The translations under genes were made by a program, and so were the position numbers. Positions 1 through 7,570 of a DNA stretch of 10,888 bases are shown in pieces. The number at the start of each line of letters is the position of its first letter. The first letter of the stretch is position 1. The stretch is from positions 1 to 10,888 of the forward strand of contig CAJWBV010000012.1 of the NCBI GenBank assembly GCA_913020275.1. Reading direction: 5' to 3'. Below the pieces are notes generated by a model. That model searched no databases. It saw only the letters and a list, made by a program, of their open reading frames with translations, and had not been told where the DNA came from. The stretch comes from an uncultured Rhodobiaceae bacterium. Its GTDB lineage: Bacteria > Pseudomonadota > Alphaproteobacteria > RS24.

Positions 1-88
1 TAGCAAATCTATTTAAACCCATAAATAATCCCAAAGGTACTCCAATAATAATTCCGAAAATTAAAACTTCAGAGCTAGAAGCTTGTCT
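1..88 (-). pseudogene. AT-rich fragment resembling an ABC transporter permease (NitT/TauT-like), lacking its N-terminus
   Basis: Read on the minus strand from 88 down to 1, this segment is open and encodes a hydrophobic stretch containing GIIIGVPLGLFMGLNRFA. That resembles an early membrane segment of binding-protein-dependent transport permeases of the NitT/TauT (SsuC-like) type, where a G(V/I)PLGLLxGLSR pattern is common. The N-terminal part expected in such a protein is absent: the reading frame begins immediately after the stop codon of the Lrp-type gene and has no start codon. The fragment continues off the left edge. Composition differs sharply: positions 1-80 contain 23 G+C of 80, whereas 91-170 contain 46 of 80, and its codons are AT-rich (TTA, ATT, GGA, AGA). 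It may be a decayed or transferred gene remnant, or sequence from another organism joined in assembly or cloning. The family assignment rests on about 29 residues and is tentative. Confidence 0.35.
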
Positions 89-565
89 TTATCGCCGCTC
101 CACCGGCACGCCGGGCAGTTTTTTTGACAGGCGGATAGTCAGGGATGTTTTGACATTGGCGACATTCGGGGCCGGGGTTAGTTTTTGCGTCAAAAAATCC
201 TGAAAACTCGCCAAATCGGGCGCAACGCATTTCAAAATGAAATCAATATCGCCGTTCAGCATGTGGCATTCGCGCACCTCCGGCCAGCTTTCCACCCGCG
301 CTTCAAAGGCCTGCAAATCAGCCTCTGCTTGCGAGTGCAGGCCGACCATGGCGAAAACAGTCACGCCAAATCCCAAAAGTGCTGGGTCTACATTGGCGTG
401 ATAACCGGCGATGAAACCGGCCTGTTCCAACGCCCGCACACGGCGCAGACAAGGTGGCGCCGAAATGCCGACACGCCGCGCCAGATCGACATTGGTCATG
501 CGCCCGTTGCGCTGTAACTCGTCGATAATCCGCAAGTCGATATCATCAAGGCGTGGTTTTTTCAT
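89..565 (-). CDS. Lrp/AsnC-family transcriptional regulator
   Basis: This 158-residue DNA-binding regulator has the usual family length. Residues 6-60 form the AsnC-type winged helix-turn-helix (LDDIDLRIIDELQRNGRMT, then a recognition helix around ISAPPCLRRVRALEQAG). Residues 66-145 form the RAM ligand-binding and oligomerisation domain, with the effector-loop pattern GDIDFIL at 105-111. Members usually bind DNA as dimers or octamers and respond to amino acids; the effector here cannot be read from sequence. I chose the ATG at 565 because it begins MKKPRLDDIDLRIIDEL, a standard family N-terminus, and has AGGA about ten bases upstream. The frame stays open to 733, but that extension runs into the divergent ELM1 gene and does not resemble the family. 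A 15-bp Lrp-like palindrome lies just upstream, which suggests autoregulation and possibly control of the divergent gene. Confidence 0.93.
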   Translation of the reverse strand: MKKPRLDDIDLRIIDELQRNGRMTNVDLARRVGISAPPCLRRVRALEQAGFIAGYHANVDPALLGFGVTVFAMVGLHSQAEADLQAFEARVESWPEVRECHMLNGDIDFILKCVAPDLASFQDFLTQKLTPAPNVANVKTSLTIRLSKKLPGVPVERR

Positions 566-586
566 TACCCGAATTCCTGTATAACT

Positions 587-601
587 CGTAATATTATTAC
601 G
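587..601. promoter_or_regulatory. Probable Lrp/AsnC-type operator between the divergent lrp-like and ELM1-family genes
   Basis: CGTAATATTATTACG is an inverted repeat with perfect 6-bp arms (CGTAAT / ATTACG) around a 3-base centre. It has the same 15-bp length as the E. coli Lrp consensus YAGHAWATTWTDCTR and matches it at 11 of 15 positions, including the whole HAWATTWTD core. It lies 21 bases upstream of the Lrp-type start codon and 30 bases upstream of the ELM1-family start codon. A possible plus-strand -10 element, TATAAC at 580-585, sits directly to its left without a convincing -35, so a bound protein would cover the expected transcription start. The palindrome is seen directly. Its binding by the adjacent regulator is inferred from position and consensus. 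Confidence 0.6.
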
Positions 602-631
602 CGTTTTGACAAGGTTTGAACAGGGAAACAC

Positions 632-1588
632 ATGCGGGTCTGGGCGATTACAGGCGGGCGGCGCGGTAATGACGTGCTTGTGCTGGGCGTCGCCAAAGCA
701 CTGGGCGTTGAGCCGCAGTTGATCCACACGCACCTAAAACCGCCATGGCGCTGGCTGAGCCCCTATCGGACAGCGTTTCCCGGCGTGCGACGCGACGCTG
801 CCATCGCCCCACCCTATCCAGACCTTGTGCTGGCAAGCGGGCGGCAGGCCGCGGCGCATGCGCGCTATATCGGATATCGCTCCGGCGGCCGCAGTTTTAT
901 TGCCTTTTTCCAGAAACCGGCCATTGACCCGCGACATTTCGATTTTGTTTGGGCGCCGTATCATGACCGCCTGCATGGGTCAAATGTGACGAGCACGCTT
1001 TTGTCACCGCATTTGCTGACGCAAGAAACCCTGCGCAACGAAGCCGAAAAATGGCGCGCGCGCGCGCTGACTGATTGCGGAACCCGCACGCCCGTTGCTG
1101 TTTTGGTCGGCGGCCCGAATAGTGCCTATGCTTTCACCATGGACGAGTTTGAGCGCCTCGCCACCCATATTGTGACGCTGACAGAGCAAAATATATTTCC
1201 CATGATAACGGTTTCGCGGCGCTCACCGCCGGCTTTTGCGGCGCATTTGCGCGCGCGCCTTGCCCACACGCCACATTTTTTCTGGGACAATGAGGGCGAG
1301 AACCCCTATGCCGCCCTACTGGGATTGGCGGAACACATCATCGTGACTGCCGACAGCGTCAATATGGTCGGTGAAGCGTGTACCAGCGGCGCGCCAGTGC
1401 AAGTTTTTGAACTGGCAGGTGGCAATCGCAAGTTTCGCACTTTTCACGGTGACATGCAGGCAGCGGGCCTCACCCGCCCGTTCGCGGGAGAATTGGACGC
1501 CCGTTTGTCGACACCGGCCAATGCGACGCCGGAAATCGCGGCCGCCCTGCAGCAGGCATGGGACATCAAACGCGCTGTTTTGCGCTAA
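632..1588 (+). CDS. ELM1-family protein (mitochondrial fission ELM1-like, COG3660 type)
   Basis: This 318-residue protein belongs to the family named after plant ELM1, a mitochondrial fission factor. Its many alphaproteobacterial members have no firmly established biochemical role. Older annotations call them predicted nucleoside-diphosphate-sugar epimerases, and the overall plan suggests a glycosyltransferase-B-like two-lobed fold (my inference). Family signatures include the N-terminal VWAITGGRRGND, the PDLVLASGRQAA segment around 67-78, a central FVWAPYHDRLHGSNV, VAVLVGGPNSAYAF near the start of the second lobe, and IIVTADSVNMVGEAC followed by PVQVFEL near the C-terminus. The ATG has AGGGA seven bases upstream. 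No signal peptide or membrane segment is evident, so it is probably cytosolic. It is divergent from the Lrp-type regulator, shares the operator region with it, and is followed after 104 bases by trxB on the same strand. Confidence 0.9.
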   Translation: MRVWAITGGRRGNDVLVLGVAKALGVEPQLIHTHLKPPWRWLSPYRTAFPGVRRDAAIAPPYPDLVLASGRQAAAHARYIGYRSGGRSFIAFFQKPAIDPRHFDFVWAPYHDRLHGSNVTSTLLSPHLLTQETLRNEAEKWRARALTDCGTRTPVAVLVGGPNSAYAFTMDEFERLATHIVTLTEQNIFPMITVSRRSPPAFAAHLRARLAHTPHFFWDNEGENPYAALLGLAEHIIVTADSVNMVGEACTSGAPVQVFELAGGNRKFRTFHGDMQAAGLTRPFAGELDARLSTPANATPEIAAALQQAWDIKRAVLR

Positions 1589-1692
1589 AAAAACCAAAAA
1601 CCTCTGAATAAATCTGCTTCGCACCAAAGGGTGCTCTTGGGTTGGCCGGAATCGGCATTACATTAGGGCTATTCGGACAGGTGGAGCGCGTG

Positions 1693-2658
1693 ATGAGCGA
1701 GATTAAGCACACGAAACTATTGATTATCGGATCGGGTCCGGCAGGTTATACAGCCGCGGTTTATGCGGCGCGCGCCATGCTGGAGCCGGTGCTGGTGCGC
1801 GGCTTGCAACCGGGAGGCCAATTGACCATCACCACGGATGTCGAGAATTATCCGGGCTTTGCCGATGCCATTCAGGGCCCATGGCTGATGGAGCAAATGG
1901 AAGCCCAAGCCGCGCATGTGGGAACAGAAATTATTTCCGACATCATCACCAAAGCCGATTTGAACACCCGTCCCTTCACCATGACCGGCGATAGCGGGCA
2001 GATTTACACCGCCGATACGGTGATTATTGCCACCGGCGCGCAAGCCAAATGGCTGGGGCTGGAAAGCGAGCAAAAATTTCAGGGATTTGGGGTTTCGGCG
2101 TGCGCAACCTGTGACGGGTTTTTTTATCGCAACAAAGAAGTGTTGGTGGTCGGCGGCGGCAACACAGCCGTTGAAGAGGCATTGTTCCTGACGAATTTTG
2201 CCTCGAAAGTGACCTTGGTGCACCGCCGCGACAGCCTGCGCAGTGAAAAAATTCTGCAACAACGCCTGCTTGCCCATGACAAGATCGAGGTATTGTGGAA
2301 CAGCGAAATCGATGAAGTGCTGGGCACGGATGATCCTTTGGGAGTGACGGGCGCGCGCCTGCGCAACACCCAGACCGGCGAAACGCATGAGGTGAACGCC
2401 GATGGTATTTTCATCGCCATCGGGCATGCGCCATCGACAGAATTATTCACCGAACAATTACAAACCAAATCCGGCGGATATCTGATTACCGCCCCAGACA
2501 GCACCGAAACCTCAATTGAGGGCGTCTATGCGGCCGGTGATGTGACGGATGATATTTACCGCCAAGCCGTTACCGCCGCCGGAATGGGGTGCATGGCGGC
2601 ATTGGAGGCGGAAAAATATCTTGCCTCGCTGGAAGCCGAAAAAGAAGCCGCCGAGTAA
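1693..2658 (+). CDS. trxB: Thioredoxin-disulfide reductase
   Basis: TrxB is a cytosolic FAD enzyme that uses NADPH to reduce oxidised thioredoxin. The 321-residue length is typical of the low-molecular-weight bacterial enzyme. Visible motifs in order are the FAD-binding IIGSGPAG (11-18), [16 protein letters not shown] (41-56), the redox-active CATC (137-140), the NADPH-binding VVGGGNTA (152-159), HRRD (177-180, the site that recognises the NADPH 2'-phosphate), and the C-terminal FAD motif [11 protein letters not shown]. The ATG at 1693 was chosen because [18 protein letters not shown] is the standard start and GGTGGAG lies a few bases upstream. An in-frame TTG at 1642 would add 17 residues with no family similarity. 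The 104-base gap to the ELM1-family gene shows no convincing promoter by eye, so cotranscription with that gene is possible. The gene converges on dnaE2, leaving 15 bases between stop codons. Confidence 0.97.
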   Translation: MSEIKHTKLLIIGSGPAGYTAAVYAARAMLEPVLVRGLQPGGQLTITTDVENYPGFADAIQGPWLMEQMEAQAAHVGTEIISDIITKADLNTRPFTMTGDSGQIYTADTVIIATGAQAKWLGLESEQKFQGFGVSACATCDGFFYRNKEVLVVGGGNTAVEEALFLTNFASKVTLVHRRDSLRSEKILQQRLLAHDKIEVLWNSEIDEVLGTDDPLGVTGARLRNTQTGETHEVNADGIFIAIGHAPSTELFTEQLQTKSGGYLITAPDSTETSIEGVYAAGDVTDDIYRQAVTAAGMGCMAALEAEKYLASLEAEKEAAE

Positions 2659-2673
2659 ACCCTTCCCCTAAAG

Positions 2674-5600
2674 CTATTGAAGGCCGCGCCAGGCCATTTC
2701 GCGCGGCGTTTTGCGGCCTGTTTGTTTTTTCGGGCGTAATATTTTGGGCAGATGCGCAGTCGTCTGCATGCCTTTTTGCGCCATCAATGTCACAAGCTGT
2801 TCGGTGCAATCGGTAAAGCGTTCGGCTACAAGATGCACCACCGCGCCACTACGCTGCACACGCCCCTCAATATGGATAAGGCGCGCGCCGATAACAATGC
2901 GCCGATATTTCTCAAACCTGTCGGGCCAGACGACAATATTGCCGGTGCCGGTTTCATCCTCCAGCGTCAAAAACACGACGCCACGGGCACTTCCCGGACG
3001 CTGGCGGCAGATCACCAGACCGGCAACGCCAATGCGCCGACCATTGCCTGCCGTGTCCAAAGCCTGCAAAGGCCGGACGTTGCGCGCGTGCATATCTTCG
3101 CGCAAAAACGACATGGGATGCGCCTTGAGCGACAATCGCAGGCTGGCATAATCTTCCAGCACTTCCATGCCCGGCGGCAGGGCGGGCAGTGCCGCGGCGT
3201 GTTCGTCTTCGGGCGGTAATACGTCAACCCCGCGATGGGCAAATAAAGGCAGCGCCGCCGCGCGGCTTTCCGGTGCCAGCGCGCGCACCGCCCACAAAGC
3301 CTGCCGCCGCGACAATCCAAGACCGGCAAACGCATCTGCCCGCGCCAGACGTTCCAGCGCGCCCGGGCCAAGCCCGGCGCGCTTGGCACAATCGGCAACA
3401 CTGTCAAACGGCCCGCCAAGACGCCGCGCGGCAACCAACGCCTCATAATCGGCCACCGCCAGACCACTGATCTGATTGAACCCGAGCCGCAGGGCAATTT
3501 CGTCTTCGTGCCGCTCAAGGTCGGCTTCGCTGTCCGAGCGATTAATACACACCGGCAAAACATGCACGCCTTGTCGTTGAGCCTCGCGCACAAGCTGGGC
3601 GGGGGCGTAAAAGCCCATGGGCTGGCTGTTAATCAGCGCCGCACAAAAAGCGGCGGGATAATAACATTTGAGCCATGCCGACACGTAAACGAGCAGGGCA
3701 AAGCTGGCGGCATGGCTTTCGGGAAAGCCATATTCGCCAAACCCTTCAATCTGGCGGAAACACCGCTCGGCAAAATTCTGCGTATAGCCGCGCGCCACCA
3801 TGCCTTCAATAAGCCGCATGCCAAATTCGTGGATAATGCCGCTTTTGCGAAACGTCGCCATCGCGCGACGCAGACGGTCAGCCTCTGCGGGGGTAAAGCC
3901 TGCCGCAATCACGGCGATGCGCATGGCCTGTTCCTGGAACAGGGGCACGCCGAGCGTTTTGCCGAGCACGTCTTCCAGTTCCTGTGAGGGGAAACTCACT
4001 GTCTCCTCGCCATTGCGCCGACGCAAATAGGGATGCACCATATCGCCCTGAATGGGTCCCGGCCGCACAATGGCAACCTCAATAACCAGATCGTAGAAAT
4101 CGCGCGGTTTCAAACGCGGCAACATGTTCATTTGCGCGCGGCTTTCCACCTGAAACACCCCGATTGCCTCGGCACGGCACAGCATGTCGTAAACATTGCT
4201 GTCTTCGGCAGGCACGGTCGCCAGTTCAAAATTTTTGCCGTGATGGGCGGCAATAAGGTCAAAACTGCGCCGGATCGCGCTCAACATGCCCAATGCCAGC
4301 ACATCGATTTTCAACATGCCCAGCGCGTCCAAATCATCCTTGTCCCATTCGACGAAAGTGCGGTCTGCCATGGCCGCATTTCCGATTGGAACCATTTTGT
4401 CGAGGCGTTCATTGGTGATGATAAAGCCGCCGACATGCTGCGACAAATGCCGCGGAAACCCGATCAGTTCGGCGGCCATATCCAGTGTCACCGCAAGCGC
4501 CGGTTTTTCCGGGTCAAGTCCGGCTTCGCGAATATGTTCGGGCGGCGGCGGTCGGCTGCCGCCACCCCAGTTCAACGCCAGAAGCGCACTGGCCACATCG
4601 CCGGAAAGCCCCATCGCCTTGGCAACTTCACGCACAGCCGAGCGGCTGCGATAGGTGATCACCGTTGCCGCAATGCCGGCGCGTTCACGCCCGTATTTTT
4701 GGTAAATATACTGAATGACTTCTTCGCGCCGCTCATGTTCGAAATCAATATCAATATCCGGCGGCTCATTGCGCTCGGCAGAAATAAAGCGTTCAAACAG
4801 CAAATCCAACCGACTGGGATCGACTGCCGTGATGCCAAGGCAATAACACACGGCGGAATTGGCCGCCGAGCCACGACCCTGACACAAAATGCGCTTGCGG
4901 CGCGCAAACTGAACCAGATCGTGAACGGTCAGAAAATACGGCGCATAGGAAAGTTCGCCGATGAGCTTCAACTCATAGCGAATGAGCTTTTCCAGCTTCT
5001 CCGGCACCGTGTCGGAAAACCGCCCGCGCGCACCCTCCCAAACCAGCTTTTCCAGCAATTGCTGGGGCGAAAGCGTGTGATCAAAAGCATCTTCGGGATA
5101 TTGATAGACCAGATCATCAAGCGAAAACCGGCAGGCCGATAAAATATTTTGAATATTCGCCACCGCCTGGGGAAACGCACGAAAAAGCCGCGTCACATCG
5201 GCCAAAGGCTTCAGATGACGCTCGGCATTCGCCGCCAGACGATAACCGGCCGTGTCCAGCGTGCAGTGGTGGCGAATACATGTCAGCACATCCTGCAAGC
5301 GGCGGCGCGCCGGGTCATGATAGAGCGGGTTGAACCCGGCAACCAGCGGTGCTCCCGCCCAGCTTGCCAGCGCCGCCAAGCGGTCAAAATGCGCGCCGTC
5401 ATCGGCGCCGTAAGGCGGTGCAAGCAACAGATAGACATGCCCGCCGGTTGTTGCACCGGCCTTAACAAGGCGCACCAGCTTTTCACGAAACCCGTCATCT
5501 GCGCAAGCCGGTGTGGAAGCTGGTGGCACCACAATCCAACATTGGGTGCTGTTTTTTGCCAGCGTTTCAATGTCTTCCATCTGTAACAGGCACTGGCCTT

Positions 5601-5916
5601 TCACGGCGCGCCGGTTGCCCCGCGTCAAACATTGCGACAGGGCAGCATAGGCCGTGCGGTCGCGCGGATAGCACACCGCCTCGAAGTCGCATTGCGTGAC
5701 CAGACGGGCACCGGGCACAAAACGAATGCCCGCCTCACGCGCGGCAACATGGCCGCGCACAACACCGGCCAGCGTGTTGCGGTCGGCAAGCCCGACGGCC
5801 TGATAGCCAAGATGCGCGGCGCGCTGCACCATTTCCTGAGGATGCGCGCCGCCCTGCAAAAAACTGAAATTGGAAATCGCTGTCAGCTCGGCAAAGCCCG
5901 TATTTTCATCACTCAC
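2674..5916 (-). CDS. dnaE2: Error-prone DNA polymerase DnaE2 (ImuC), C-family
   Basis: DnaE2 is the C-family polymerase that performs mutagenic translesion synthesis together with ImuA and ImuB. Its 1080 residues match the usual length. Domains in order: a PHP domain opening with ELTAISNFSFLQGGAHP (10-26), the palm with PDIDIDFEHERREEV (386-400), the third catalytic aspartate in LKIDVLALG (D538), fingers, a helix-hairpin-helix region around 838-870, and an OB-fold near 958-1036. By alignment to E. coli DnaE the catalytic triad is D387, D389 and D538, all present. The start is GTG at 5916, whose GTGA overlaps the imuB stop and suggests translational coupling. The protein ends in a lysine/arginine-rich tail (RPKKQTGRKTPREMAWRGLQ) rather than the SRDFH-like ending I would expect. 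Expression should follow the LexA-controlled promoter upstream of imuA. Confidence 0.96.
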   Translation of the reverse strand: MSDENTGFAELTAISNFSFLQGGAHPQEMVQRAAHLGYQAVGLADRNTLAGVVRGHVAAREAGIRFVPGARLVTQCDFEAVCYPRDRTAYAALSQCLTRGNRRAVKGQCLLQMEDIETLAKNSTQCWIVVPPASTPACADDGFREKLVRLVKAGATTGGHVYLLLAPPYGADDGAHFDRLAALASWAGAPLVAGFNPLYHDPARRRLQDVLTCIRHHCTLDTAGYRLAANAERHLKPLADVTRLFRAFPQAVANIQNILSACRFSLDDLVYQYPEDAFDHTLSPQQLLEKLVWEGARGRFSDTVPEKLEKLIRYELKLIGELSYAPYFLTVHDLVQFARRKRILCQGRGSAANSAVCYCLGITAVDPSRLDLLFERFISAERNEPPDIDIDFEHERREEVIQYIYQKYGRERAGIAATVITYRSRSAVREVAKAMGLSGDVASALLALNWGGGSRPPPPEHIREAGLDPEKPALAVTLDMAAELIGFPRHLSQHVGGFIITNERLDKMVPIGNAAMADRTFVEWDKDDLDALGMLKIDVLALGMLSAIRRSFDLIAAHHGKNFELATVPAEDSNVYDMLCRAEAIGVFQVESRAQMNMLPRLKPRDFYDLVIEVAIVRPGPIQGDMVHPYLRRRNGEETVSFPSQELEDVLGKTLGVPLFQEQAMRIAVIAAGFTPAEADRLRRAMATFRKSGIIHEFGMRLIEGMVARGYTQNFAERCFRQIEGFGEYGFPESHAASFALLVYVSAWLKCYYPAAFCAALINSQPMGFYAPAQLVREAQRQGVHVLPVCINRSDSEADLERHEDEIALRLGFNQISGLAVADYEALVAARRLGGPFDSVADCAKRAGLGPGALERLARADAFAGLGLSRRQALWAVRALAPESRAAALPLFAHRGVDVLPPEDEHAAALPALPPGMEVLEDYASLRLSLKAHPMSFLREDMHARNVRPLQALDTAGNGRRIGVAGLVICRQRPGSARGVVFLTLEDETGTGNIVVWPDRFEKYRRIVIGARLIHIEGRVQRSGAVVHLVAERFTDCTEQLVTLMAQKGMQTTAHLPKILRPKKQTGRKTPREMAWRGLQ
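2681..2730 (+). terminator. Probable Rho-independent terminator of trxB, inside the 3' end of dnaE2
   Basis: Beginning 23 bases after the trxB stop, AGGCCGC (2681-2687) can pair with GCGGCCT (2713-2719) and is followed by the T-rich TTTGTTTTTT (2721-2730). An alternative, overlapping hairpin pairs GCCGCGC (2683-2689) with GCGCGGC (2701-2707), followed by GTTTT. Either would terminate plus-strand transcription from trxB. On the minus strand the same bases encode the basic tail of DnaE2, and no T-run follows there, so it should not stop dnaE2 transcription before its stop codon. Confidence 0.45.
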
Positions 5917-7553
5917 GGAAACACCCCGTGCATGAACCAGCGCACACGTCCGGTTTCGCGCCCGTAAAGCCCGTCACGATAAATCCAGAAGCGACACCCG
6001 TTACGGTCTTCCACGCGGAAATAATCACGGGTCAGGCTGTTATGCCGGCGCGCCGAGGGCCACCATTCCGGGCTGATGCGTTCGGGCCCTTGTGCGCGGG
6101 CCACTTCGTGCAGCACACGCCGCCAGCGAAACCGGTAGGGCGCACCCTCGGGAATCTCGGCAATCACCTCAATGGGTTCGGGTGCACACAACATGAAGAG
6201 CGGGCGCGTTTGCGGCTCCGGTGCGGTAGCGGTCGACAGCCCCGCATCATCGGCCTCGCCGGAAAGCGGGGCGGCATGCACCGGCCGATAGCCGACCGCA
6301 TGTTCTGGGATATGTGACGCATGCACGACAGGACGCACGACAACTTGCGGCCCCAAACGCCCGGCCAGCCGATCAAACAGGCTAGCCAATACCGCAACAG
6401 GAGGTGCTTTGAAAGCCTTGTGCCCGAGCGTTAGCGGGGCTTGCGGCGTGATGACATCAGCCGTGGCACTGGCCGCAAGACATAAGGTTTCAACCCCGCA
6501 TCCGGCGTCAAACCCCCGCGACATACGCTCAAGGCGCGTCGCCAGCAATCGCGCCAAATGGTCAGCCTCAGCTGAAGGTGCCGCCAGACGCACCGACAGT
6601 GCCTGCATCTCATTGTCGGCACGGGTCAAAACAAGATCGAGCCGCGTAGCCCCCTGACCGGCGGCAAAAAGTTTCGCGGCCAGCGTCGCGCACATATTTT
6701 GCGTGAGGCTGGCAATAACATCGAGCTGTGTTATCCCCTGTGCAAGGTTTTCCCGCACGATAAATTCCGGCGCCGGCACACATGGATTGAGCATTTCACC
6801 CGCCTGCCCCAGCGCTTGCTCCAGCCGCATCACCGGATAGGGTCCAAAGCGGCGTGTCAGGGATGTCCGTGGAAACGCCGCCAACGCTGCGACGCTATCA
6901 AGCCCCAGACGCCGGCACAGATCGCACGCATCTTCGGGCAGGCGCAAAGCACCCGGCGGCAAATCCATCACCGCATCGGCGCCATGGCCGGACGGGGCGA
7001 TGATTAGGCTGTCCGGCCCGTAATGCGCCAATGCCCAGGCGCTGCCGATTGTATCAGCCACGGCGATACAGCAAGTGATACCCCGCCGGTTGAACCGCGC
7101 CCGCATGTCGTCGAGCATGCGGCGTTCGCCGCCAAACAAATGTGCGCAACCACTTATGTCGAGCAACAAGCCGTGGCTGTCGGGATGCGTGTCAGCACCG
7201 ACCCATGGGGTGTAGCGACGCAACCAGCGGGCGCATTTATCGAGCGCGGCCACCCCCCACGCCGGATCGAGCATCTCAATATGCATATCAGGCACCAGCG
7301 CGCGCGCATCGGCCAACGCCATGCCGGTGTAGAGGCCGCAAGCCTCGGCAGCGATATTGACCGCCGCCAGACGTTGTGTTCCGCGCTGGTGTTCGGCCAG
7401 CACAAAAGGCGCATCGCGCTTTTCAGCCGGCATGACGATTTCACTCAGCCAATGGGGAAACCAGATTGCCACAATACGCCGTCCGGTCGGCGCAGTATCG
7501 AGGGCGGGCAGAACAGGCACTTGTGGTGGCACGTGTGGCGTGGATTGTGGCAT
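5913..7553 (-). CDS. imuB: ImuB, Y-family polymerase-like mutasome adaptor
   Basis: This 546-residue protein is related to Y-family DNA polymerases but is a non-catalytic adaptor that links DnaE2, ImuA and the beta sliding clamp in the families studied. The core begins at RRIVAIWFPHW (25-35), where the first catalytic aspartate of true Y-family enzymes is absent. The family signature LLLDISGCAHLFGGE spans 129-143; the Asp-Glu pair that precedes this point in active enzymes is replaced by HG, by my alignment. The C-terminus carries the conserved block RFRWRRVLHEVARAQGPERI, then PEWW, TRDYFRVED and GLYGRETGRVRWFMHGVF. QTRPLF at 448-453 is a candidate beta-clamp-binding motif. The first 24 residues are proline-rich and outside the conserved core, and the Shine-Dalgarno match is weak, so the start is less certain. 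imuB starts 17 bases after imuA ends and overlaps dnaE2 by four bases. Confidence 0.94.
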   Translation of the reverse strand: MPQSTPHVPPQVPVLPALDTAPTGRRIVAIWFPHWLSEIVMPAEKRDAPFVLAEHQRGTQRLAAVNIAAEACGLYTGMALADARALVPDMHIEMLDPAWGVAALDKCARWLRRYTPWVGADTHPDSHGLLLDISGCAHLFGGERRMLDDMRARFNRRGITCCIAVADTIGSAWALAHYGPDSLIIAPSGHGADAVMDLPPGALRLPEDACDLCRRLGLDSVAALAAFPRTSLTRRFGPYPVMRLEQALGQAGEMLNPCVPAPEFIVRENLAQGITQLDVIASLTQNMCATLAAKLFAAGQGATRLDLVLTRADNEMQALSVRLAAPSAEADHLARLLATRLERMSRGFDAGCGVETLCLAASATADVITPQAPLTLGHKAFKAPPVAVLASLFDRLAGRLGPQVVVRPVVHASHIPEHAVGYRPVHAAPLSGEADDAGLSTATAPEPQTRPLFMLCAPEPIEVIAEIPEGAPYRFRWRRVLHEVARAQGPERISPEWWPSARRHNSLTRDYFRVEDRNGCRFWIYRDGLYGRETGRVRWFMHGVFP

Positions 7554-7570
7554 GATACAAGCACCCCACC

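Noticed and set aside
606..611. TTGACA as a -35 element for the ELM1-family gene
   Set aside because: A -10 element at normal spacing would fall at about the start codon (632), so this hexamer cannot serve that gene in the usual way.
566..733. N-terminal extension of the Lrp-type regulator to an upstream ATG
   Set aside because: The extra 56 residues run across the operator into the divergent ELM1-family gene and do not resemble the family; the ATG at 565 has its own ribosome binding site.
1621..1634. Hairpin GCACC-AAAG-GGTGC after the ELM1-family gene as a terminator
   Set aside because: The stem is only five pairs and no T-run follows.
1642..1692. TTG start for trxB adding 17 residues
   Set aside because: The ATG at 1693 gives the canonical TrxB N-terminus with a well-placed ribosome binding site.
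1717..2427. Minus-strand open frame of 236 codons opposite trxB
   Set aside because: It mirrors the TrxB coding frame and resembles no family.
4033..5142. Long plus-strand open frame (369 codons) opposite dnaE2
   Set aside because: It is antisense to the catalytic palm and PHP-linked region of DnaE2, has no recognisable domain and is rich in His, Arg and Gln as expected from a shadow frame.
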